From the NCBI RefSeq assembly GCF_000244915.1, contig NZ_CM001442.1, positions 7,623,012 through 7,687,011 on the forward strand: DNA of 64,000 nt. Direction: 5' to 3'. This stretch comes from Bradyrhizobium sp. WSM471 (GTDB lineage Bacteria; Pseudomonadota; Alphaproteobacteria; Rhizobiales; Xanthobacteraceae). This document shows, piece after piece, positions 28,148 through 36,920 of this stretch; positions within the stretch are counted from its first letter, which is position 1, and each line of letters starts with the position of its first letter. Under the pieces are notes generated by a model. That model was not told the DNA's origin and ran no database searches. It saw only the letters and a list, made by a program, of their open reading frames with translations. The position numbers and the translations under genes were made by a program.

Positions 28148-29128
28148 ATGGATGAGGAGTTCAGGCAGCGTCTCGAACAGCTCGAAAACCGCGTCGCGCT
28201 CTTGGAGAGGAACCAGGATCTTATCGCCGCCGGACAAAGACGCTCCTCGCTTCGGAGCCTCTGGCGCCGCCCGCCGATGTGGACTTTCGAGCAATATCCG
28301 CCGCGCCTGCTCAACCTGACGGCTTTCCCGCCAGCACCTGCGATCCATTCGGGCGCGCCCAGGATCGCGATGGTCACTCCGAGCTACAACCATGCGCAAT
28401 ATCTCGGCGCCACGATCGACAGCATCGTCAGCCAGAACTATCCGGACCTGTATTATCACGTGCAGGACGGCGCCTCGATCGACGGCACACTCGATCTCCT
28501 GAAGAGGCGCGGCGATAGCCTGAGCTGGAGCAGCGAACCGGACAAGGGGCAATCCAGCGCCATCAATCTCGGCTTCGCCGGCATCAAGAGCGAGATCATG
28601 GCCTATCTCAACAGCGACGACATGCTGCTGCCCGGGACGCTTGCCTATGTCGCAAATTACTTCATCGCACATCCGCGTGTCGACGTCGTCTACGGCCATC
28701 GCGTCTTCATCGATCGCGAGGGACTCGAAGTGGGCCGCGCCGTCCTGCCGCCCCATGACGGCAGGGCGCTGCGATATGCCGACTACATTCCGCAAGAGAC
28801 GATGTTCTGGCGCAAGCGCGTCTGGGACAGGATCGGGCCGATCGACGAGAGCTTACACTACGCGATGGACTGGGACTTCATCCTTCGAGCGCAAGCCGCA
28901 GGATTCAAATTCGCACGCTTGCCGCGATTTCTCGCCTGTTTCCGAATCCATGACGCACAAAAGACGGCATCTACCTATGCGATCGGCGTCAGGGAGATGG
29001 GCGTCCTGCGGCGACGCATTCTCGGCTTCGAACCGACACAGATGCAGATCCGGCGCGCCATCGCTCCTTATCTGGCGAAGCAGTTGGCCTATCACTACGC
29101 CTACAAGCTCGGCATCCTGAGATACTGA
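28148..29128 (+). CDS. Family 2 glycosyltransferase
   Basis: 326 residues. A short N-terminal coiled-coil-like stretch (residues 4-25, EEFRQRLEQLENRVALLERN) precedes a GT-A domain starting PRIAMVTPSYNHAQYLGATI. The metal-binding DXD equivalent is NSDD in AYLNSDDMLLPG, and QETMFWRKRVWDRIG is typical of the family's second half. ATG 28148 was chosen; an adjacent GTG at 28145 is equally possible. It probably transfers a sugar to a surface glycan. Acceptor and donor are unknown. Confidence 0.87.
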   Translation: MDEEFRQRLEQLENRVALLERNQDLIAAGQRRSSLRSLWRRPPMWTFEQYPPRLLNLTAFPPAPAIHSGAPRIAMVTPSYNHAQYLGATIDSIVSQNYPDLYYHVQDGASIDGTLDLLKRRGDSLSWSSEPDKGQSSAINLGFAGIKSEIMAYLNSDDMLLPGTLAYVANYFIAHPRVDVVYGHRVFIDREGLEVGRAVLPPHDGRALRYADYIPQETMFWRKRVWDRIGPIDESLHYAMDWDFILRAQAAGFKFARLPRFLACFRIHDAQKTASTYAIGVREMGVLRRRILGFEPTQMQIRRAIAPYLAKQLAYHYAYKLGILRY

Positions 29129-29283
29129 ACGACGGCGCGAGCAGTGATCCCAAGATGTCGATCACCAGGGATGCGCGCTCATTCCACCGCACGGCATACC
29201 TGCCCACGTGGTTGCCAGTCCGAAGAACTCGCCATAGAACAGAGTGACGCATCGCCAACAAGAACAACAGGTGAGGTCACACC

Positions 29284-31503
29284 ATGGAAGCTCGCGTATC
29301 TGCCGCCTCAGCTTCATCGCGCCCATGGTCTCCGTCGCCCGATGCCAGCGACATTGTCAAAGGCATCCACGCCATGCTGCATCCGCGCAACATCGTGCTG
29401 GTGGGCGCGACCGACAAGCCCGGCAACTATGCCGAGCGCATCTGGAACAATTTGGTCAAATACGGCTACGAGGGCGGGCTCTATCCGGTCAATGCCAAAC
29501 GCGACACCATCTGGGGTGTCCCCTGCTACAAGGACTTTACAAGCCTCCCGGAGAAGCCCGACCACGTGCTGGTGCTGGTGCCGGCGCGCTTTGCCGTGCA
29601 GGTGATCCGCGATGCCGCCGCGGCCGGCGCGCGCTCGGCCACCATCGTCACCTCGGGCTTCAGCGAGTTGCAGGACGAGGAAAGCCAGAAGCTCGCCGCC
29701 GAACTGCAAGCGGCCGTGCGCGAGACGGGATTGGCGGTCACCGGCCCGAACTGCCTCGGCAATTTGAGCGCGGGCGAGAAGCTCTTCACCAATATCGATG
29801 ACCGTATCGTCACCATGGAACAGGGCGCGGTGGCGATTGCCGGACAATCCGGCGCCATCGTCATGGCGATCCGCCAGGCCCTGGAAGATCGCGGCGTCGG
29901 GGTCGGCTACATGGTGACGACCGGCAACGAGGCCGGGCTTGAGACGCCGGACCTGATGCGCTATTTCGCCTTGGATCCGAGCATCAAGGTGATCGTGGTC
30001 TACCTCGAAGGCGTGCGCAACACCAAGGCATTCCGGGACGCCTGCAAGGCGGCGCGCGCCGCGAGCAAACCGGTGATCGCGCTCAAGCTCGGAGCGTCCG
30101 AGGGTGGCCGCGCGGCGGCGATGGCACACACCGGCGCGCTTGCGGGCTCGATCGAGACATTCGACGCCATTGCAACGCGCGAAGGGGTCATCAGGGTCGG
30201 CGGGCTCGACGAGCTGATCGAGACCACCGAATGCTTCGTCCATGCCGCTGTGCCCAGGGGCGACCGGCTCGCCGCAGTGACGCTATCCGGCGGCAAGCGC
30301 GGCATGCTGATCGACGCCTTCGATGCAGAAGGCTTGAATTTTGCACCACTCAGCTCGCATGTCGGCTCGGAGCTGGCAAAGATGCTCGGGCCGGGCTCGA
30401 TCGTCGGCAATCCGCTCGACGCTGGCTTTGCCGCGGTGGTCGATCCTTCCGTCTACATGAAATCGATCGGGCTGATGATCGACGATCCCGATATCGACAT
30501 CGTCATCATCGATGCCGAGCTGCCGAAAGCGCCGCACGAGCTGCGCGAGCGCAATCTGCGCATTGTCGACGAGATGGCGAGCCGGGCCGGCAAGCCGGTG
30601 ATCTATATCAGCGCGATGTCGATCGGCTTCACCGAGTTCACCAAGACCTTGCGCAAGTCGCTGCCACATCTCGCGGTCATGCAAGGCATGGATCGCGCGG
30701 TGACCGCGATCAAGTCGCTGCTCGACTACGCCAAGCTACGCAAGGAAGTGCCTGATGTCGTCTCGAGCTCGAAGTCTGCCGCTCGTGCCGTGCTGGAGAA
30801 GGCGCTGAAATCGGCAACCGGCGCCGCACTCGACGAGGTCGCCTCCAAGAAGCTTCTGAAAGCGTACGGCATTCCGATCTCGAAGGAGGCAATCGCACAG
30901 ACGGCAGCGGAGGCCGTGAAGATCGCCAAGCAGATCGGCTTCCCTGTCGTGGCCAAAGTCGTCAGCGCCGAGATCCTGCACAAATCAGACATCGGCGGCG
31001 TGGTGCTGAATCTCACCAGTGTGGCCGAGGTGAAAAAGGCGTTCGCCGACATCACCGCGCGCGTGAACAAGCTGAAGGGCAAGCCGAAGCTCGCCGGCAT
31101 CCTGATCGCGCAACAGGTCAAGGCCGATCTGGAGCTCGTGGTCGGTGCCTCCCTCGATGCCGAGATGGGCCCGGTCGTGCTGTTCGGCACCGGCGGCATC
31201 GACATCGAGCTGATGAAGGACGTGGCGCTCGCCGGTGCGCCGCTGGACGAGGCCGAGGCCCGGCTCCTGATCGGCCGCACCAAGGCGGGTATCAAGCTGC
31301 GCGGCTATCGGGGCAAGCCGGCCTTGCACGAAGCCTCCGCGGTGAAGGCGCTGGTGGGTCTGTCCAACCTGATCGCGGATGCCGGCGACCGGATAGCCTC
31401 GATCGACGTCAATCCGTTCCTGATCAATGCCAGGACCGGTGTCGCCGTCGATGCCCTCATCGTGCTGAACAATGCTGCGGCCAAGAGCGCCGCTGGGCGT
31501 TGA
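29284..31503 (+). CDS. ADP-forming acetate/acyl-CoA synthetase, fused alpha-beta
   Basis: 739 residues with the order CoA-binding domain (HPRNIVLVGATDKPGNYAERIW), succinyl-CoA-ligase-like domains, and a C-terminal ATP-grasp domain (from about residue 510; FPVVAKVVS). The catalytic phosphohistidine is His282 in AMAHTGALAGS. It interconverts acyl-CoA plus ADP and phosphate with acid plus ATP, and relatives include pimeloyl-, feruloyl- and acetate-CoA ligases. The ATG at 29284 follows GGTGAGG. It stands alone between the glycosyltransferase and the MlaD-type gene, so there is no contextual hint of substrate. Confidence 0.9.
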   Translation: MEARVSAASASSRPWSPSPDASDIVKGIHAMLHPRNIVLVGATDKPGNYAERIWNNLVKYGYEGGLYPVNAKRDTIWGVPCYKDFTSLPEKPDHVLVLVPARFAVQVIRDAAAAGARSATIVTSGFSELQDEESQKLAAELQAAVRETGLAVTGPNCLGNLSAGEKLFTNIDDRIVTMEQGAVAIAGQSGAIVMAIRQALEDRGVGVGYMVTTGNEAGLETPDLMRYFALDPSIKVIVVYLEGVRNTKAFRDACKAARAASKPVIALKLGASEGGRAAAMAHTGALAGSIETFDAIATREGVIRVGGLDELIETTECFVHAAVPRGDRLAAVTLSGGKRGMLIDAFDAEGLNFAPLSSHVGSELAKMLGPGSIVGNPLDAGFAAVVDPSVYMKSIGLMIDDPDIDIVIIDAELPKAPHELRERNLRIVDEMASRAGKPVIYISAMSIGFTEFTKTLRKSLPHLAVMQGMDRAVTAIKSLLDYAKLRKEVPDVVSSSKSAARAVLEKALKSATGAALDEVASKKLLKAYGIPISKEAIAQTAAEAVKIAKQIGFPVVAKVVSAEILHKSDIGGVVLNLTSVAEVKKAFADITARVNKLKGKPKLAGILIAQQVKADLELVVGASLDAEMGPVVLFGTGGIDIELMKDVALAGAPLDEAEARLLIGRTKAGIKLRGYRGKPALHEASAVKALVGLSNLIADAGDRIASIDVNPFLINARTGVAVDALIVLNNAAAKSAAGR

Positions 31504-31567
31504 TGTCGCGTAGAGCGGTTTAGCGCAGCGTAATCCGCCAAATCGGTCCATGGCCGCAGGAGGCGTT

Positions 31568-31593
31568 GGCGGGTTACGCTTCGCTAACCCGCC
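31568..31593. repeat. GGCGGGTTA hairpin repeat
   Basis: Arms GGCGGGTTA (31568-31576) and TAACCCGCC (31585-31593) around CGCTTCGC. Upstream, GCGTAATCCGCC near 31528 is a diverged partner. It resembles the 16374-16487 repeat family. Confidence 0.7.
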
Positions 31594-31650
31594 TTACGTA
31601 CCATTGCAGCTCCTTCCAACTTCCTTCGTTTGGCCGTAAAATCACCCTGC

Positions 31651-32481
31651 ATGGCACGCGCGAGCAATCTGGTGATCGGAACGGCGACGCTGGCGGTGAT
31701 CGCCGTGGCGTTCGGCGGCGTGCTCGGCGTGCAGAAATGGCGCACCCTCCAGAGCCGCAGCCAGTTGCGCGTGGTATTCGAGGGCGGCTCCGCCAGCGGA
31801 TTGCGCCGCGGCGGGCCGGTCAATTTCGACGGTGTTCCCGCTGGCCAGATCCTGTCGATCAAGCTGGACAATCCGCGCAAGGTCGTGGCCCTGGTGATGC
31901 TCGACAATACCGCGCCGATCCGCAAGGACACCGTCGCGGGCATCGAGTTCCAGGGTCTCACCGGCGTCGCCGCGGTCTCGCTGATCGGTGGCGCGCCCTC
32001 CGCGCCGCCGGTGCCGCTGGATTCGGACGGCGTCCCCGTGCTGACCGCCGATCTCAGCGACGCCGAATCGATCGTCGACACCCTGCATAGTGTCGACCGC
32101 ACAATCGTCAGCAACGCACCGGCGATCAAGGAGGGCCTGCGCACGTTCGAGAACTACACCGCCGATCTCAGGAGCAAGGGCGGCGAAATCGATTCCGTCA
32201 TGGCCAAGGTCGACAGCGCCTTCGCAGGCTTCGACAAGGCGGTCACAAAGATCGAAGGCGTCGTGCCCGGCTTTGCCGACGGCAAGGCGGATGAGCTGTT
32301 CGAAAAGATCCAGGGATTGCACGAGCTCGCCGACACCATGAGAAAGAAGTCGGCAAACTTCCTCGATGACATCCGTCGCTCACTGCTCGACGTCAGCGAG
32401 GCCGCCAACAAGATGAGCGGGACACCCACACCGGCTGCCGCTCCGCGACCGCCGCGCAAGCCGGCGCGGCAGAAACGGTAG
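31651..32481 (+). CDS. MlaD/MCE domain protein
   Basis: 276 residues: one N-terminal membrane helix (residues 5-25), a single MCE domain (about 30-110; FEGGSASGLRRGGPVNFDGVPAGQI), then a helical region and a Pro/Arg-rich tail. MCE proteins form periplasmic rings that pass lipids for ABC systems such as MlaFEDB. No permease or ATPase partner lies beside it, so it is either an orphan or works with a complex encoded elsewhere. ATG 31651 was preferred over TTG 31630; neither has a good ribosome site. Confidence 0.85.
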   Translation: MARASNLVIGTATLAVIAVAFGGVLGVQKWRTLQSRSQLRVVFEGGSASGLRRGGPVNFDGVPAGQILSIKLDNPRKVVALVMLDNTAPIRKDTVAGIEFQGLTGVAAVSLIGGAPSAPPVPLDSDGVPVLTADLSDAESIVDTLHSVDRTIVSNAPAIKEGLRTFENYTADLRSKGGEIDSVMAKVDSAFAGFDKAVTKIEGVVPGFADGKADELFEKIQGLHELADTMRKKSANFLDDIRRSLLDVSEAANKMSGTPTPAAAPRPPRKPARQKR

Positions 32482-32548
32482 ACCCTCAGCACGCGTTGTG
32501 CACGACGCCCGTGCCGGCGCAGGACCGCGTGGTCGATGCAGCCATGGC

Positions 32549-33589
32549 TCAGTAGTTGCTCGGCGCCGCTTCATTGGGGATGCCGTCGATCGGGCATTCG
32601 GCGGTCCCGGGCGTCGCACGCGTCATCGCCTCGACCATGTCCCTTGTGCCCTCGGGATCGGCGATCCAGTTCTTGTAGAAATCATAGGGGCAGGCGGCGA
32701 CGCCGCGCGGGCTTTCGCCGGAATTGATCATGCCGGTGTAGCCGCGATGGACCAGCTTGTAGAGATGGTTCTGCGACTGGCCGTTGCGGCGCGCATCGCG
32801 GATCAGATGCTTCGACAGCTGGGCATATTGGATGCCGTAGTCCTCCTCGCCGCACTCACCGAGGGTGCGGCCATCGAAACCGATGATCGCGGAGTGACCG
32901 AAATAGGAATAGACCCCGTCAAAGCCGGCGGCGTTGGCGACCGCGACATAGACGTTGTTGGCCCACGCCATCGCCTTCGAAATCAGGATCTGCTGCTCCT
33001 TGGCCGGATACATGTAGCCCTGGCAGCGCACGATCAGCTCGGCCCCCTTCATGGCGCAGTCGCGCCAGATCTCCGGGAAGTTGCCGTCGTCGCAGATGAT
33101 CAGGCTGACCTTCATCCCTTTCGGGCCGTCGGAGACATAGGTGCAATTGCCGGGATACCAGCCCTCGATCGGCACCCACGGCATGATCTTGCGGTACTTC
33201 TGCACGATCTCACCCTGGTCGTTCATCAGGATCAAGGTGTTGTAGGGCGCCTTGTGCGGATGCTCCTCGTGGCGTTCGCCGGTGAGCGAGAACACGCCCC
33301 ACACCTTGGCCTTGCGGCAGGCTTCGGCGAAGATCGCGGTCTCCTCACCCGGTACCGCGCAAGCGGTCTCATACATCTCCGTGGAATCGTACATGATGCC
33401 CTGGGTGGAGTATTCCGGGAAAATCACCAGATCCATGCCGGGAAGGCCGGTCTTCATGCCCACCACCATGTCGGCAATCTTGCGGGCGTTGTCGAGCACC
33501 TCGGCCTTGGTGTGCAGGCGGGGCATCTTGTAGTTGACCACCGCGACGCCGACGGTGTCGTTGCTGCTGGAGATGTCACCGTGAAGCAT
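32549..33589 (-). CDS. amiE: Aliphatic amidase
   Basis: Hydrolyses short aliphatic amides (acetamide, propionamide) to acid and ammonia. Nitrilase superfamily, 346 residues. The catalytic triad Glu59, Lys134, Cys166 falls at exactly the positions known for Pseudomonas AmiE (FPEYS, KYRK, IICDDGN). It is the last gene of the minus-strand amide/urea island, 46 bp after the fmdB-like gene. Formamidase AmiF is a close relative, but a different formamidase gene is already present upstream, which favours AmiE. Confidence 0.93.
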   Translation of the reverse strand: MLHGDISSSNDTVGVAVVNYKMPRLHTKAEVLDNARKIADMVVGMKTGLPGMDLVIFPEYSTQGIMYDSTEMYETACAVPGEETAIFAEACRKAKVWGVFSLTGERHEEHPHKAPYNTLILMNDQGEIVQKYRKIMPWVPIEGWYPGNCTYVSDGPKGMKVSLIICDDGNFPEIWRDCAMKGAELIVRCQGYMYPAKEQQILISKAMAWANNVYVAVANAAGFDGVYSYFGHSAIIGFDGRTLGECGEEDYGIQYAQLSKHLIRDARRNGQSQNHLYKLVHRGYTGMINSGESPRGVAACPYDFYKNWIADPEGTRDMVEAMTRATPGTAECPIDGIPNEAAPSNY

Positions 33590-33635
33590 TTGAATTGCTC
33601 CTCTACTCTGTTTCTGTTTGGGAGTGCCGGGTAAA

Positions 33636-33998
33636 TCAGTGACTGATCATCCAGGGCCGTGCGGTAGGGAAGCCCTTGGCGCCGCTTCTGGTCTTGGTCA
33701 CCAGCCGCGCCGGCTTTTTCTTGTCCGATGAGTTTTTTCCCGTGGAGCAGCAGCCGCAACCGGGACCGTGCGAGGCCTTGTATTGCGCCAGCGTCTGCGG
33801 CGCGTGCGTGCTGCGCTCGTTGACGGCGTGAGCCTTGCGCGTCTCCGACGGCATGCAGAAGAAGTTCGGGGCGGTCAGGATAACGCGCGGCGCCATGATT
33901 TCACATTGCGGACAGACCTGCGGATCGTCGCATTCGGCCATCGGGCGCATATCCTTGAACGGACCGCAATCGTCACAGAGATATTCATAGACCGGCAT
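33636..33998 (-). CDS. fmdB: FmdB family zinc-ribbon protein
   Basis: 120 residues. An N-terminal FmdB zinc ribbon has Cys8/Cys11 and Cys29/Cys32 ([16 protein letters not shown]). A second cysteine cluster, CGCC, lies in the C-terminal half, followed by a basic tail. FmdB proteins accompany formamidase operons and were proposed as regulators; the mechanism is not settled. The start at 33998 matches the family N-terminus. It lies 90 bp downstream of the formamidase gene, in the same operon. Confidence 0.88.
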   Translation of the reverse strand: MPVYEYLCDDCGPFKDMRPMAECDDPQVCPQCEIMAPRVILTAPNFFCMPSETRKAHAVNERSTHAPQTLAQYKASHGPGCGCCSTGKNSSDKKKPARLVTKTRSGAKGFPTARPWMISH

Positions 33999-34088
33999 CG
34001 CATCATCCCTACGCTGTTGTCTGTGAGAGAACTGCCGCGGCGGATGCGGGGCGGCAGATACGCCGTCCCGCACCCCGTCGCGCAGGGA

Positions 34089-35318
34089 TTATTTGTCGGG
34101 TGAGATCGGCATCTGGATATCGCCCTTGATGTGCTTGATAGGTCCGGCCGAGGACGGCATCACGTCGAAGTCGAAGATCTCCGTCGGCAGCCATAGCGTG
34201 GCGCAGGCATTGGGCACGTCGACCACGCCGGAGATGTGGCCCTGAACCGGTGCCGTGCCGAGGATCGAATAGGCCTGGGCACCGGAGTAGCCGAACTTCT
34301 TCAGATATTCGATTGCATTCAGGCAGGCCTGGCGATAGGCGATGGTGACGTCGAGATAGTGCTGCTTGCCGGCCTCGTCGACCGAAATGCCCTCGAAGAT
34401 CAGATAGTCCTTGTAATTCGGCGTGATCGGCGACGGCTTGAAGATCGGATTCTTGACACCGTACTTCGCCATACCGTCCTTGATCACCTCGACTTTCAGA
34501 TGCAACCAGCCGGCCATCTCGATCGCGCCGCAGAAGGTGATCTCGCCGTCGCCCTGGCTGAAGTGCAGATCGCCCATCGAGAGACCGGCACCCGGCACAT
34601 AGACCGGGAAGTAGATCTTCGAGCCGCGCGAAAGATCCTTGATGTCGCAATTGCCGCCGTGCTCGCGCGGCGGCACGGTGCGCGCGCCTTCGGCGCCGAT
34701 CTTGTCCTTGACGTCGCCCTTGGCGCGGCCGCCATGGGCAGTCGGCGCGAACGGCGGATTGGCGAGGCCGGGCACGCGGGTCGGATTGGTCGCGATCAGC
34801 TCGGCCTCGCGCTTGTTCCAGGTATCCAGCATCTTCGGATCGGGCAGACAGCCGATCAGGCCGGGATGGATCAGGCCGGCGAAGTTGACGCCGGGGATGT
34901 GGCGCGACGAGGTGTAGAGGCCCTTGATGTCCCAGATCGACTTCTGCGCCAGCGGGAAATGATCGGTGAGGAAACCGCCGCCGTTCTGCTTGGAGAAGAA
35001 GCCGTTGAAGCCCCACATGCTCTCCTTCATCGGACCGACGTCGAGCAGGTCGACGACGAGGAGGTCGCCGGGCTCGGCGCCCTTGACGCCGATAGGGCCG
35101 GAGAGAAAGTGCACGATCGATAGATCGATGTCGCGCACGTCGTCGGCGGAATCGTTGTTCTTGATGAAGCCGCCGGTCCAGTCATAAGTCTCGATGATGA
35201 AGTCGTCGCCGGGATTGACCCAGGCCACGATCGGAATGTCGGGGTGCCAGCGGTTATGCACCATGTCATTTTCGTAGGCCGACTTGGTGAGATCGACCTT
35301 GATCAGTGTCTCTGGCAT
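34089..35318 (-). CDS. fmdA: Formamidase (acetamidase/formamidase family)
   Basis: Hydrolyses formamide, and more slowly other short amides, to ammonia and the acid. 409 residues, the family's usual length. Conserved stretches include MVHNRWHPDIP near the start, PGVNFAGLIHPGLIGCLPD, and GDLHFSQGDGEITFCGAIE, which carries the putative metal-site residues. It is placed between urtE and fmdB, so the transporter genes are followed by two amide-hydrolysing enzymes. This suggests the uptake system serves amides as well as, or instead of, urea. Confidence 0.93.
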   Translation of the reverse strand: MPETLIKVDLTKSAYENDMVHNRWHPDIPIVAWVNPGDDFIIETYDWTGGFIKNNDSADDVRDIDLSIVHFLSGPIGVKGAEPGDLLVVDLLDVGPMKESMWGFNGFFSKQNGGGFLTDHFPLAQKSIWDIKGLYTSSRHIPGVNFAGLIHPGLIGCLPDPKMLDTWNKREAELIATNPTRVPGLANPPFAPTAHGGRAKGDVKDKIGAEGARTVPPREHGGNCDIKDLSRGSKIYFPVYVPGAGLSMGDLHFSQGDGEITFCGAIEMAGWLHLKVEVIKDGMAKYGVKNPIFKPSPITPNYKDYLIFEGISVDEAGKQHYLDVTIAYRQACLNAIEYLKKFGYSGAQAYSILGTAPVQGHISGVVDVPNACATLWLPTEIFDFDVMPSSAGPIKHIKGDIQMPISPDK

Positions 35319-35345
35319 CGAGATGCTCCCCTTTTACACGGTTGG

Positions 35346-36035
35346 TTAGACGGACAGATATTTCGAGACCTGCGCGGCATCGACGGCGTCGCGCGGATCG
35401 TCGCGGACGATCTCGCCGTTCTCGATCACCAGCACGCGGTCGGCGATATCGAGTGCGAAGCTCAGGACCTGCTCGGACACCACGATCGAAAGCCCCTTCT
35501 CGTCGCGGATGCGCTTGAGCGTGCGCGCCATCTCCTTGATGATCGACGGCTGGATTCCTTCGGTCGGCTCGTCCAGCAGCAGCACTTTTGGCTTGGTCGC
35601 CAGCGCGCGGGCGATCGCGAGCTGTTGCTGCTGGCCGCCGGAGAGATTGCCGCCGCGGCGGTCCTTCATCTCCAGCAGCACCGGAAACAGTTCGTAAATG
35701 TCACCGGGCACCTCGGTCCCGCCGGAGACCACGAGGCCGGTCTCGATGTTCTCCTTCACCGTCATGGTGGAGAAGATCATGCGGCCCTGCGGCACATAGG
35801 CGAGGCCCTTGGCCACCCGCTCGTAGCTCGGCAAGGCACCGAGCTCGGCACCGTCCATGGTCACCGAGCCGCTCTTCGCCGGCAGGATGCCCATCAGCGA
35901 TTTCATCAGCGTGGTCTTGCCCATGCCGTTGCGGCCCATGATCGCCACGATCTCGTTGGGCGCGACCTTGACGTTGAGCCCGTGCAGCACCTCGCTCTGG
36001 CCGTAGGCGACGTGAAGATCAGAAATAGCCAGCAT
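35346..36035 (-). CDS. urtE: Urea/short-chain amide ABC transporter ATPase UrtE
   Basis: LivF-type ATPase of 229 residues. Walker A GRNGMGKT, signature LSGGQQQQLAIARAL and Walker B LLLDEP are intact, and GIQPSI after Walker B is characteristic of UrtE proteins. The start at 36035 has AAGGAG at ideal spacing; longer open frame upstream overlaps urtD and is spurious. It follows urtD by 11 bp. Confidence 0.93.
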   Translation of the reverse strand: MLAISDLHVAYGQSEVLHGLNVKVAPNEIVAIMGRNGMGKTTLMKSLMGILPAKSGSVTMDGAELGALPSYERVAKGLAYVPQGRMIFSTMTVKENIETGLVVSGGTEVPGDIYELFPVLLEMKDRRGGNLSGGQQQQLAIARALATKPKVLLLDEPTEGIQPSIIKEMARTLKRIRDEKGLSIVVSEQVLSFALDIADRVLVIENGEIVRDDPRDAVDAAQVSKYLSV

Positions 36036-36046
36036 CGTCGCGCTCC

Positions 36047-36802
36047 TTAGTGACCGAGATAAACTTCGACGACCTTGGGGTCGTTCTTCACCTTTTCCAT
36101 GGTCCCTTCCGACAGGATCTGGCCCTGGTGAAGCACGGTGACCTTGTGCGCGATGTCCTCGACGAACTTCATGTCGTGCTCGATGACGAGCACCGAGCGG
36201 TTCTTGATGATGCGGTTGAGCAGCTCGGCGGTCTTGGCGCGCTCGGACACGCTCATGCCGGCGACCGGCTCGTCGAGCATCAGCAGGTCCGGGTCCTGGA
36301 TCAGCAGCATGCCGATCTCGAGCCATTGCTTCTGGCCATGGCTGAGCAGATCGGCATTCACGTTCAGCCGGTCCTTCAGGAAGATCATTTCGGCGACTTC
36401 ATGCACGCGGTCGCGTACGGCGGCGTCGCGCGTGAAGGTCAGCGCCCCGAACACCGAGCGTCCGCGCGGATAGGAAATCTCCAGATTTTCGAACACGGTG
36501 AGATCGTCGTAGATCGACGGGTTCTGGAATTTGCGACCGACCCCGGTCTTGACGATCTCGTTCTCTCTCATCCGGGTCAGCTCCTTGCCGCGGAACTGGA
36601 TCGAACCGGAGGTCGCTTTGGTCTTGCCGCAGATCAGGTCGAGCACGGTGGTCTTGCCGGCGCCGTTCGGACCGATGATGACGCGGATCTCGTTCTCATC
36701 CACGTAGAATGAGAGATCGTTGACCGCCTTGAACCCGTCGAACGACACGGTCAGCGCTTCGACGGCGAGCAGAAATTCCTTGGGCTGATGACCGACGAGC
36801 AT
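36047..36802 (-). CDS. urtD: Urea/short-chain amide ABC transporter ATPase UrtD
   Basis: LivG-type ATPase, 251 residues. Walker A is GPNGAGKT. The signature region reads LSHGQKQWLEIG, the variant typical of UrtD rather than the standard LSGGQ. Walker B is LLMLDEP. The ATG at 36802 has AGGAGGTAG upstream, but this ribosome site overlaps the stop of a 16-codon mini-ORF made by a tandem duplication of the urtD 5' end. Confidence 0.93.
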   Translation of the reverse strand: MLVGHQPKEFLLAVEALTVSFDGFKAVNDLSFYVDENEIRVIIGPNGAGKTTVLDLICGKTKATSGSIQFRGKELTRMRENEIVKTGVGRKFQNPSIYDDLTVFENLEISYPRGRSVFGALTFTRDAAVRDRVHEVAEMIFLKDRLNVNADLLSHGQKQWLEIGMLLIQDPDLLMLDEPVAGMSVSERAKTAELLNRIIKNRSVLVIEHDMKFVEDIAHKVTVLHQGQILSEGTMEKVKNDPKVVEVYLGH

Positions 36803-36894
36803 GATCTACCTCCTCACTGCCAGCATGGCATCGGCATCGTGATGACCGACGAGCATGATCTATCTCCTCACTGCCAGCATGGCATCGGCATCGT
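36787..36894 (-). repeat. 54-bp tandem duplication at the urtD start
   Basis: Units 36787-36840 and 36841-36894 differ at one base. A diverged partial third unit continues to about 36920, reaching the end of urtC. Each unit carries, on the minus strand, a ribosome site, an ATG and the first five codons of urtD. Confidence 0.9.
36806..36856 (-). CDS. Putative 16-codon leader mini-ORF upstream of urtD
   Basis: Reads MLVGHHDADAMLAVRR then TAG. It begins with the duplicated urtD start and ends inside the urtD ribosome site, three bases before the urtD ATG. It has its own GAGGAG site. It may simply be a by-product of the duplication, or it may couple translation from urtC to urtD. No expression evidence. 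Confidence 0.4.
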   Translation of the reverse strand: MLVGHHDADAMLAVRR

Positions 36895-36910
36895 GATGAC
36901 CTAAGAGCAT
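36860..36910 (-). CDS. Second putative 16-codon mini-ORF after urtC
   Basis: Reads MLLGHHDADAMLAVRR then TAG, nearly identical to the following mini-ORF. It starts 11 bases after the urtC stop, with GAGGAG upstream. Together the two mini-ORFs form a ladder of short reading frames between urtC and urtD. Confidence 0.35.
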   Translation of the reverse strand: MLLGHHDADAMLAVRR

Positions 36911-36920
36911 GATGATCTCC

